Assembly: GCA_020744225.1 (NCBI GenBank)
Contig: JAGMWG010000004.1
Coordinates: 1,116,001 to 1,180,000, forward strand
DNA from: Paraphoma chrysanthemicola
Lineage: Eukaryota > Ascomycota > Dothideomycetes > Pleosporales > Phaeosphaeriaceae
DNA length: 64,000 nucleotides
Direction of reading: 5' to 3'
Position numbers and translations under genes: made by a program. Within the stretch, counting starts at the first letter, position 1, and every line of letters starts with the position of its first letter. The notes below the pieces were generated by a model. It saw only the letters and a program-made list of their open reading frames with translations, did not search any database and had not been told where the DNA came from. Positions 54,641 to 64,000 of the stretch are shown piece after piece.

Positions 54641-55982
54641 TCATGCGACACGATTCGTAACTTCAACAAACTTTTCCCACTGCCTGTACGCCTCGCCACT
54701 CTGAACAGCCCACTTTGCTCGTCTCACACCTTCTTTCCAGCGCCCACCTCCTGGCCCAACCTCCGTGATCACCTTTCCATCATCGCCGTGCCCCATGTCG
54801 CTTGTGTCCGCATCGCATATGCCACTGACCACGAACAGTGCTGCAGTATTGAGGTAGACAAAGTGCAGGATCGGATCATCGATCGGTACCTTGCCTTGCA
54901 GGATATCCATCAGAATCTCCGCGTTCCGTTCCGGTGATTGGCCTGGCGACACTTCAGACAAGGGATGTGTAGGCAAGCCAAAGTCCTCGGGAGTGACTGT
55001 GAAGTAATGGATATCGACTTGGTCAGTAGCCTCGTTTTCAACTAAACGCCAGCAGTGGGTTAGGCCAGCGCATGACAATTCATCGAGTTCTTCGTCGCCG
55101 CAAATGATCATGCCTTTCCGACATCCAGATTGGCGAAGTGACTCGGCAAAATCAGGACCGATCTCCTTTCTTGCCACACCGAGGACTCTAGCCTCGATCA
55201 AGTCGTGGAGCGGATTTGCTAGTGGACCAAGCAAATTGAAGATGGTACGCCAGCCGAGCTGTCTTCGAATACTGGCTGCATGACGTGCGCCCGGATGGAA
55301 GATTGGTGCGAAGAGGAAGGCGTAGTTGGTGTTGCGGTAAATGTCCAGAATGGTGGAAGGCGCGATGGCAGTGATGACCGGTGGTTTAGGGGGCGCGCAG
55401 GACAACAGGTCAGCTGAGCCTGAGCGCGATGTCGAGGCTTTGTTACCATGCTTGGCAATCATGAGCAGCGATGAAGCTAGAATTGACGAGGTTGTGCTGA
55501 TGTTGAAGGTGTTGTGGGAGTCTCCGCCTGTGCCGACTATATCGCACTGTGTATATTGTAAGTAACTTGTTCAGATTATGGCTAATCACATTGCGCGGGC
55601 GGGTGAAGTGCAATTGAAGCAGTTGATTACAAGTGCCCGCTGAGGAGAGACCCACCAAGCCTCCATGGTATGCTCCTTCCGTTCTTCCTCGTTCTTTCAA
55701 TAATTGCTCCAGTCCCTTTACATCAATGCCGGTCGAAAAGTCTCGCATTGCTGCGGAACATTTCGCGAGGACGTCAGCCTGTCTGTCTCGGTCCGTGAAA
55801 TGGAGACATGTCAACAATGCTCCCGTCTGCACCTCAGACAGACTGTTGGTGAAGATCAACGACAGCGCTGCAGCGATTTCGTTGGCGTCTGGTTTTGTGG
55901 CAGGTGACTCATGCCAAAGACGCTTCAATAAAGGAGTGATTGATGTCTTTGCAACATCGTCGTCGATGGGAGCTGTCGCCAT
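54641..55982 (-). CDS. TRP4: Anthranilate phosphoribosyltransferase
   Basis: Exons are 55982..55656 and 55546..54641, with intron GTGGGT...ACACAG. The product is 410 residues. It has an N-terminal helical domain (about 12-105) with SEVQTGALLTCLHFTDRDRQ, then the PRPP-binding loop CDIVGTGGDSHNTFNIST assembled across the intron. KHGNKASTSRSGSADLL, an insert PPKPPVI, and NYAFLFAPIFHPGARHAA follow, with FNLLGPLANP and DELS nearer the C-terminus. The enzyme transfers phosphoribose to anthranilate, the second step of tryptophan synthesis from chorismate. I chose ATG 55982 because an earlier in-frame ATG (56186) would place the Gcn4-type site 56142-56148 inside coding sequence and adds residues foreign to the family. 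It is divergent from MAK21. Confidence 0.95.
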
Positions 55983-56141
55983 TTGGTCTATTCTCGGAGG
56001 GTCCCTTGCTTTACCTAATGTCATGCATAGGCGGGGTACTGGAATTGGGTTTGGTGTAGCTGACAGATGCAGAATTGGTCCCAGGGTCCGCACTGGTTCA
56101 CGAAGTAACGTTGTAGTTCTTGAAAGGTAGACAAGACACGT

Positions 56142-56148
56142 TGACTCA
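56142..56148. promoter_or_regulatory. Gcn4/CpcA response element TGACTCA
   Basis: A perfect TGACTCA, 160 bases upstream of the TRP4 start codon and 233 bases upstream of MAK21. Gcn4/CpcA activate tryptophan genes through this palindrome in yeasts and moulds (general amino-acid control). The site supports starvation control of TRP4 and the choice of its start. A second copy at 55915-55921 lies inside TRP4 exon 1 and is probably incidental. Confidence 0.7.
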
Positions 56149-56380
56149 CTATACGGCCCTCGGAGGTCCGACAATAGGGTCCGCATTCGACGCAGAATGA
56201 AGGGCGCCTAACCGAGGCGGGTTAGCTCCACGTGCGCACGGTGAATCGTTTCGCCGCGCGCTGGGATTTCCACAATTTCGATGATTCAGACGCACCTCCC
56301 TCGAACAAGGTCATGACGGGTCAGAGTTTCTTCTCTGACGGACCTTGCAGCCACACACTCCGCGACACCGACGACATCAA

Positions 56381-59091
56381 ATGGGGAAGAAGCGGACCCA
56401 TGCCGAGACCAAGGATGGCTTTGCGAAGCCGCCGCCGGATGCGAACCGGCAGAGCGTGAAGAGCGATAAGAAGGAAAAGCGCAAGAACGGCGAGCACAAG
56501 GCGCGCTCTGCTCTGGTAAGTGCTTGGTCAGGTGATGAATGGACATGGCGATGCTGATGCGCGCGCAGCTGTTCAAGCCGCAGCCCGAATGGCACACGGT
56601 CGAGCTCCCCAAGCTCCCCACCATCGACAACCCCACGATCCCCGCCCGATATGTGCTCGACGCACTGCACGAGTATGCCGATCAGCTGCTGGAAGCCGAG
56701 GCGACCGAGTATGCGGCGTCGCACATGTCCAAGGACGCTTCGCATCGCTTCATGTCGTCCATCATGAGCGCAGGTACCATGGAGGACAAGGTGTCGGCTC
56801 TGACGCTGCTGGTGCAAGAGTCGCCGTTGCACACCATGAAGGCCTTTGATCAGCTTCTGGGGCTGTCGAGGAAGAAGAGCAGGAGCGCAGCGATGATGGC
56901 TTTGGCTGCGCTGAAGGATCTGCTAGGGCAGGGCGTGCTGCTTCCTCCCGACCGAAAGTTGAAAGCTTTCGCGCGACAGCCGGCGCTCCTCTCTGCGGCC
57001 CAGGGCAAGAGTGCGCAGTGGAAGACTGGCGACAAGCTACCGGGCGAGGTGCAGAAGATACATCTGATAGCATGGGCATACGAGGACTGGCTGAAGAAGC
57101 AGTACTTTGAGATGCTGAAGATCCTCGAGACGTGGTCCAACGACGAAGTCGAGTATTCGCGCAATCGAGCGGTGACTTTCGTTTGGGAGCTGTTGAAAGA
57201 GAAGCCGGAGCAAGAGGAGAATCTGCTGCGACTGCTCATCAACAAGCTGGGAGACAAGGAGAAGAAGGTTGCATCGCGCGCATCGTACTTGCTGCTCCAG
57301 CTGCAAATCACGCACCCTCTCATGAAGAGCGTCATAATCAGCTCCATCGAGTCCGATTTACTCTTCCGTCCCAACCAGAGCGGGACTGCAAAGTACTACG
57401 CAGTTATCACTCTCAACCAGACCGTCCTTAGTGTCAAAGAGACCGAAGTTGCGAACAAGCTGTTGGACATGTACTTCACACTCTTCTTGGGTCTACTGAA
57501 GAAGCAGAAGGAGCACGAGAAGGAAGAAAAGCGACTCAACAAGCATGGTCATATTCAAGGTGGTGGTGGCCAGCCCGGAAAGATGGCGAAGCAAAAGGCT
57601 GAGAAAGCAGCCACCCGTGCCTTCATGGTGGAGGACGAATCGAGGGAGAAGTTGATCTCCGCCATTCTAACAGGCGTTAATCGCGCTTTCCCCTTTGCGA
57701 AGACGGATGATGCCAAATTCGAGGAGAAGCTCAACACTCTCTACGAAGTTACTCATTCGTCCAACTTCAACACCAGCATCCAGGCCATGACGCTGATCCA
57801 GCAAATATCCGCTGCGAAACACTACTCAGCCGATCGCTTCTACCGCACACTTTACGAATCTCTTTTGGACCCACGCCTCATCTCGACTTCCAAGCACATT
57901 ATGTTTCTAAACCTTCTTTACCGCGCGTTGAAGGCCGACGTCAGCATCAAACGCGTCAAGGCCTTCGTCAAGCGGTTGCTCCAGATCATCCACCTACACG
58001 AACCGCCCTTTATCTGCGGCGTTCTCTATCTCATCAACGAACTGATCACGACGTTCCCTACCATCAAGTCAATGCTGTCTACACCAGAGGACAATGCTGA
58101 TGATAGTGGTGAGGAGCATTATGACGATGTCGCTGAAGATGCAGAGGATGCTCAGCCGAAGTCGAATGGGGAAAAGTCTGTGAAGCAACCCAGCTACGAT
58201 GCACGGAAACGTGACCCGGAGCATGCACAAGCAGATCTTTCGTGCTTATGGGAGCTACTACCTCTTCAGGCACACTACCACCCCTCAGTTCACGTACTGG
58301 CTTCCAGGATTGTCAATCAGGAACTTATCAAGGAGAAGCCCGATCCCACCATTTACACTCTTATGAACTTCCTCGACAAGTTCTCCTTCAAAAATGCCAA
58401 GACCAAAGCACAGGCTGTCCATGGCTCGTCCATCATGCAGCCCATGTCTGGTACTTCGAAGGCCGCCGACTACCTCATCACGGCGCGCGACGGTGACCGA
58501 ACGCACGATCCGCTCAACTCGGAGCTATTCTGGCGTAAGAAGGTCGACGATGTACGCGTTGACGAGGTCTTCTTCCATACCTACTTTGAGAAGGCGGGTA
58601 AGGCGAAGCAGGCGGACAAGAAGGCTAAGAAGAACAAGAAGGCAGATGACAGCGAGGATGAGAGTGGCGAGGATGAGATTTGGCAAGCTCTCGTCAAGAG
58701 CCGTCCCGACGTGGAAGGCGGCGGCGGAGACGATGAGGGTTTCAGTGACATCGACATGGAAGACATGATGAGCGACGATGAGGATGGCGGAGTCGGCCTA
58801 GGTGAAGGCGTCGAGCTCAATCTCGGCAGCGACGATGAAGTTGGTGCTGCTGAGCAGAGTGGAGAGGACGACGAAGACGACTTCGAGAACTTCGACCTCG
58901 ACGACGAGGACGGCTTCATGGACGACGAGGACGAAGTGCCGGTCGACCTCGACCTGAACGACGACACCGATGTCGATGATGACAAGAAGGGAGACAAGAA
59001 GAAGAGCAAGAAGAGGAAGCTCAAGCACCTACCAACGTTTGCTTCAGCCGAGGACTACGCGAAGCTCATTGGCGATGACTCGGATGAGTAA
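56381..59091 (+). CDS. MAK21: Ribosome biogenesis protein MAK21/NOC1
   Basis: Exons are 56381..56515 and 56569..59091, with intron GTAAGT...GCGCAG. The product is 885 residues. A basic N-terminus (MGKKRTHAETKDGFAKPP) is followed by a HEAT-like helical region containing TMEDKVSALTLLVQESPLHT. The CBF/Mak21 domain (about 470-620) carries LISTSKHIMFLNLLYRALKA and HEPPFICGVLYLINELI. The conserved segment HYHPSVHVLASRI and the motif DPLNSELFW follow. The tail (about 685-885) is highly acidic and ends with a KKGDKKKSKKRKLKHL nuclear/nucleolar signal. Noc1/Mak21 with Noc2 escorts early 60S precursors in the nucleolus. It shares its promoter region with TRP4. Confidence 0.96.
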
Positions 59092-60149
59092 CTGCGTCCC
59101 ACTTCAAGTTCGAAACTTCCATTGTAGATATCCCATACTTTTAATTGCAAGTTCAGGAGCACGGTCTTTGACTTTGCATTTGCGAAACATGTTGACGAAC
59201 GAAGAATTGTGCAATGTGACGAAGATTCAGGAACACATTCCAGCACGGTAAATAGCCCGGCAAGTCGGATGCACACGCGCACACGCACACGCACACGCAC
59301 ACATCGCAATGTGACAAGATGTTGCACGCCCAAAACACAGTCTCTCGTGCTCGTTGAGGGTTTCAGAGGGTGGTGCAAAGGGCAAAACGTGAGCGGCCAT
59401 GGGAGGCAGTAGAATTAAGCCTTGGGCATTCGCGTCATGTTGCACATGCCTAACAGGAAGCCCAATCAGTCCGGCTCGGCTGACGATCAGCTGCGGTCAA
59501 CAAAGATAACAAATTTCTGGCTTCCTGCGGCCGACAGACACGTTCAGCACGCTGATTCACGATCCGCTTGCATACCCCAAGTGCGGCATGTGTATGCGCC
59601 ACAGCACCTAAGTCCAAGTGCACAGCGTGGTGTGTGTTTTGGTCGAGCGCACCCCGCCTAAACCCCACCAGATTCCACCGCACGAGACAAGGGCCTGCGC
59701 GCCGTCATAACAGCGTCCTCCTTCACACCTCTGCCTCCCGCCCCGGAGCATACCCACGACGCCTCCCGCACTCGCTCACCGCGGCGACCCAGCCACAATT
59801 GCCCGGCGCCTCCCTGCACCCACCAGGACAGGAGAGATACTGTGGGGCGGCCGCTCAGCCACGCTCGCGCAGAGCTAACTCGCAGTTCACCCACTAGGTT
59901 TTGACGCCATCAACCACGCACCCGCTCTCCGCCAGCTGCCGTCATTGTTACCACCAGCACACAGCACCTGCGTAGATATCATTTGCCGCGCGTACCACAC
60001 CGGCACCCACACGCGCACCACACGCACTCTCAGCCCGCCTGGGCGCCCATCTCTCTTCGGCGCCGCCTTCCCCTCCGCCAGGCACACCACCACCAGCTCC
60101 CCCACCGCCAGGCCTCCTTCATCGCACCCCCTCACCCGCCGCCGCCGCC
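59092..60149. other. PKC1 promoter/leader region
   Basis: 1.06 kb between tandem genes. It contains a CA-type microsatellite (59271-59303). From about 59700 to 60149 it is long C-rich, CACC/CGCC-rich leader-like sequence, which suggests an extended 5' UTR for PKC1. No gene is seen. Confidence 0.5.
59271..59303. repeat. GCACAC microsatellite
   Basis: About five imperfect copies of the hexamer GCACAC in 33 bases, just 3' of MAK21. A simple repeat, likely variable in length between strains. Confidence 0.8.
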
Positions 60150-63100
60150 ATGTCGAGCGTCGACGAGACGGTGGCCAATGTGCAGCGCAAGATTGACAGG
60201 GAACGGGCCCTGATCAACGCTGCAAATGCCATGCGCCAGTCCACCAACAACCCGGCCGTCCTCTCGCGCATCGACGGCCAGATCAAGGATGGCCGCCGCA
60301 ACATCGACTACTTCGAGTCGAAGCTGCGGGACCTCGAGATGCAGCGCACAACCTCAGGCATGGACCACATGAGTCTGCAGTCAGGTGGGTCAGGCTCGCG
60401 GAAGGCCAATAACCCACTGACTCCTCCCCCCAAAGATGGCTGGAACGGCTATGTGCAGGACCAAGGCGGCTATGGACAGAACCAGGGCCGCAACCTCAGC
60501 GGCGGCGATGGCCTGATGCCGCCCCGCGCGCCCTATGCTCCCCCCGCGCCTGGTGCGCCTAACAAGCGCCCCAACTACAGCAAGCTGGGTACGTAGGACT
60601 GGACTCGACAAATATGCAGGACTGATACATGGCAGATCTCATCAAGTATGACACGCCGCATCTGGGGCCCCGCATCCAGCTCATGCTGTCCCAGCTCGAA
60701 TTCAAGCTCAGCGTGGAGAAGCAGTACAAGGACGGTATCGAGAAGATGGTCCGTCTGTACCAGATGGAAGGTGATCGGAAGAGCAAGCAGGATGCCGAGG
60801 CCAAGCGCATTGAGAGCAACCAGAAGATCCAGTTGCTCAAGCACTCATTGAAGCGCTACGAGGATTTGCATGTAGACATCGAAGGCGATGGGGGCGATGG
60901 TACGCCTCCTTTGAACGTTGCATCCCCGGTATGCTAATGGCAATGTAGACGACAGTTTGAACATTCCCAGCCAGAGGAAACCGTTGAGCGGTCACCTCTC
61001 TTTGCGCATCCGAGAAGTCGCCGACGTCGACCACGCGGCCACTGGTAGATTCAGCCGCGGCCCAGAAACTTTTGTTAATATCAAGGTGGAGGACGCGATC
61101 AAGGGACGCACGAAGCCGACAAGGAATGACAAATGGACAGACGAAGTGCACGACTTCAACATCGACAAGGCGAACGAGATTGAAATCACCGTATACGATA
61201 AAACGGGCGACCACTTACTGCCCATCGGCATGCTTTGGGTGCGCATTTCTGACATCGCGGAAGAAATGCGTCGCAAGAAGATTGAATCAGAACTTCAAAA
61301 TTCGGGTTGGGTCTCAGCCGACATGATGGGAGGCAATGCGGGTGGTATCCAGCCGGATCTGCAATTCCAGCCGCCTCCAGGATCGAGTAATTTTGGCCCA
61401 GGAGGTCCACCGCCAGGAGCAATGAGACCTCAACAGGGTGCTCCGCAGCCACAGACAGGCCCCGTAGTGATCGATGACTGGTTCTCACTGGAACCTGTCG
61501 GGCGTATTCATCTCACCATGTCATTCGGTAAGCATGCAACAATGTTTGCACCATTAACATACTGACAGTATAACAGCAAAGCATACGGGCAACAAACAGC
61601 CGTTCGATGTCGGTCTTGGTCGAAAAGGTGCCGTTCGTCAACGCAAGGAAGAAGTTGTTGAGCAATACGGCCACAAGTTCGTGCAACAGCAGTTCTACAA
61701 CGTCATGCGATGCGCTCTCTGCGGCGAGTTTCTCAAGTACGCTGCTGGCATGCAGTGCTCCGACTGCAACTACACCTGCCACAAGAAGTGTTATCCCAAG
61801 GTTGTTACGAAATGTATCACCCAATCCAATGCCGAGACCGACCCGGACGAAGCCAAGCTCAACCATCGCATTCCCCATCGCTTCGAGAACTTTTCAAACA
61901 TGGGCGCCAATTGGTGCTGCCACTGTGGTTATATTCTCCCGCTGGGCCGCAAACAGACCAAAAAGTGCACAGGTACGCGAGTCTTTCGTCTTTCTATATT
62001 TCATGTACTGACAGTGTCTCAGAGTGCAGTCTCACCTGCCACGCGCATTGTGTACATTTTGTTCCCGATTTCTGTGGTATGTCTATGGAAGTGGCTAATC
62101 AGATCTTGATGGAGATCAAGAGGACAAGACGAGGCCAATCGGGATCTGGCACGACCAGTGTAGGTATGACTGATCGGACGCTACGGAAACCGCAGCAAGC
62201 AAAACCTCTGCCGCCGACTCAGCAGCAGTATCCCCTTTCACCTGGTCAGGACGATCCAAACAGGTACTCGTATGGAAAAGACCAGCCCTCATCTCCACCA
62301 GCTGGTCCACCTCGACAACCTTCGTACAATACCGCGTCAGTTGATGCAGCGCGAAAATCTGTTGGCTCATCAAGCGCTACACCGACACCAACTTCTCCAA
62401 CCTCGCACCAGCGGCCTCAGCCAGATCGGTCACAATCATCTGTGGCCGCGGCCAATGCGGCAAAGGCTGCAATGGATAAGGCGACTGCGCCTACTCCCCC
62501 TTATGGAAGAACCCAGTCAGATAATTACATGGCAACGGGTGGCCGAGGGTCGGGAGGATACCCACAGGATCAGCGACTCCCTCTACAACCGCAACAGCCA
62601 CCGCCACCGCAACATGCACCTTACGATCCTGCCGCATTTGCCAATATTCCAGGCCAGTCTGGGCAACCACAGCAGCAGCCAATGTCGCCATACATGCAAC
62701 AAAAGACATCCTTCCCACACCCAGTACAACCACAACAGGCCCAACCACAGCAACAGCCTCCTCTGCAACCACAAGCCCATGCACAGCAAGCGCCGCCACA
62801 ACAACCATCGAAACAGGTTATACCAGCCAAGGCGCCAGACAATAAGGTCACTCCTCCAGCGAACACCCAGGGTACTGGGCGACGAATCGGACTCGACCAC
62901 TTCAACTTCCTCGCAGTTCTTGGAAAGGGTAACTTCGGAAAGGTGATGTTGGCAGAGACCAAGAGCACAAAGCAGTTGTATGCTATCAAGGTGCTGAAGA
63001 AGGAGTTCATCATCGAAAACGATGAAGTGGAAAGCACACGCTCGGAGAAGAGAGTCTTCTTGATCGCAAATAAGGAGAGGCATCCATTCCTGCTTAGTCT

Positions 63101-63981
63101 GCACGCCTGTTTCCAGACCGAGACCAGAGTGTACTTCGTCATGGAGTACATTAGTGGTGGCGATTTGATGTTGCACATTCAAAGAGGTCAATTTGGTACT
63201 AAACGTGCTCAGTAAGTCAACCAACAATTTGACTTGGTGCGCGACTAACAATTCGGTAGGTTTTATGCGGCAGAAGTCTGTTTGGCCCTGAAGTATTTCC
63301 ACGAAAATGGTGTCATCTACCGAGATTTGAAGCTCGACAACATTCTTCTTACACTTGATGGACACATCAAGATTGCTGACTACGGTCTTTGCAAGGAAGA
63401 AATGTGGTACGGCTCGACGACAAGCACATTTTGCGGAACGCCTGAGTTTATGGCTCCGGAGGTAAGATTGTATCACGTTCGTAGAGAATGACTTACTAAT
63501 ATGATATGCGCAGATTCTTCTGGACAAAAAGTACGGCCGAGCCGTTGACTGGTGGGCATTCGGTGTCCTGATCTACCAAATGCTCCTGCAGCAATCGCCC
63601 TTCCGTGGCGAAGACGAAGACGAGATTTACGACGCCATCCTGGCAGATGAGCCTCTCTACCCGATCCACATGCCGCGCGATTCAGTGTCGATTCTCCAGA
63701 AGCTATTGACTCGCGAACCTGAAATGCGTCTTGGCTCAGGGCCTACGGACGCGCAAGAGATCATGTCTCATGCCTTTTTCAGGAACATCAATTGGGATGA
63801 CATCTACCACAAGAGAGTCGCGCCACCCTTCATACCGACCATCACAAGTGCGACTGACACCAGCAATTTCGACACGGAGTTCACGAGCGTCACGCCAGTG
63901 CTTACCCCCGTGCAGAGTGTGCTTAGCCAGGCCATGCAAGAAGAGTTCCGAGGTTTCTCATACTCTGCGGACTTCAATTAG
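60150..63981 (+). CDS. PKC1: Protein kinase C (cell-wall integrity kinase)
   Basis: Seven exons: 60150..60588, 60636..60899, 60949..61527, 61577..61972, 62023..63211, 63260..63461 and 63514..63981. All are in frame, coding 1178 residues. Layout: HR1 repeat 1 (about 1-70) and HR1 repeat 2 (about 147-225), which bind Rho1; a C2-like domain (about 240-370); C1A (about 459-507, HKFVQQQFYNVMRCALC) and C1B (about 527-577). A long Pro/Gln-rich hinge follows (about 600-845). The kinase (about 850-1110) has VLGKGNFGKVM, YRDLKLDN, IADYGLCKE and CGTPEFMAPE. The AGC tail has turn-motif TPVLTPV and hydrophobic-motif FRGFSYSADFN at the C-terminus. DYG in place of DFG is normal for fungal Pkc1. It acts below Rho1 and drives the Bck1-Mkk-Slt2 MAPK pathway. 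Confidence 0.97.
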
Positions 63982-64000
63982 ACGACGTTCATTCGCATTA

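Noticed and set aside
55983..56186. Longer TRP4 N-terminus from ATG 56186
   Set aside because: It would place the Gcn4-type site in coding sequence and adds 68 residues not typical of the family. The leader is more likely untranslated.
58581..59024. Long antisense open frames over MAK21, CWC25, Kin17 and ESF2 low-complexity regions
   Set aside because: They mirror Asp/Glu/Lys/Ser-rich codons on the true strand and give Ser/Leu/Phe-rich nonsense with no domains.
63370..63390. PKC1 DYG instead of DFG as an inactivating change
   Set aside because: From memory of yeast Pkc1 (ADYGLCK), Tyr is normal in fungal PKC1 kinases.
1..64000. tRNA, rRNA or CRISPR features
   Set aside because: A read-through for TTCGANNC-type tRNA arms and regular spaced repeats found none convincing; a covariance-model scan would be needed for a firm negative.

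Overview
The window is nuclear DNA of a filamentous ascomycete, most likely a dothideomycete. The evidence is short introns (about 45-90 bases) with GTRNGT donors and CTAAC/CTGAC-like branch sites, fungus-only families (Zn2Cys6 regulators, fungal PKC1, YAT amino-acid permease, DUF7025-type AAA protein, fungal F-box pairs, allergen-like His-rich protein) and secreted plant cell-wall enzymes. The class assignment rests on family resemblance recalled from memory. There is no prokaryotic, organellar, viral or intact transposon signal, and I saw no tRNA or rRNA gene.

Layout. 1-4364 (minus strand): a three-exon hypothetical gene running off the left edge, then an unusual regulator locus. That locus holds a Swi5/Ace2-like C2H2 gene followed, in the same reading frame after one TAG, by a bZIP + PHD + Zn2Cys6 coding region. 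5778-11825: a very-long-chain acyl-CoA synthetase, the Kin17 homologue and a five-exon STAND-like protein. 12606-15945: an eight-exon AAA+ ATPase, divergent from the STAND-like gene. 16374-19944: RNA-processing genes SYF2, ESF2 and CWC25. 20528-23703: convergent secreted GH30 and GH28 enzymes. 24788-27085: two F-box genes. 27563-31521: an eIF2-alpha kinase (IfkB/Hri type) and a hypothetical gene. 32093-34059: a dicarboxylic-type amino-acid permease. 34825-35430: a decayed coding stretch. 36371-40894: a hypothetical gene and an allergen-like His-rich gene that share a sequence module. 41160-47299: cyclic phosphodiesterase, a patatin-like protein lacking its catalytic residues, and a secreted GH35 beta-galactosidase. 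48394-51780: a Zn2Cys6 regulator. 54034-54451: an F-box remnant. 54641-59091: TRP4 and MAK21, divergent around a perfect Gcn4/CpcA-type site. 60150-63981: PKC1.

How the genes relate. Most are ordinary housekeeping genes without operon-like logic. Three themes recur: (i) pectin side-chain and hemicellulose breakdown (GH30, GH28, GH35); (ii) nutrient and stress sensing (IfkB-like kinase, amino-acid permease, TRP4 with a CPRE, PKC1, a stress-promoter allergen-like gene); (iii) RNA and ribosome biogenesis (SYF2, CWC25, ESF2, MAK21, CPD1). Gene models were built by hand from splice signals. Every listed join keeps the reading frame, but none has transcript support here. The strongest candidates for new biology are the five-module regulator locus with its in-frame TAG and the patatin-fold protein without a catalytic dyad.
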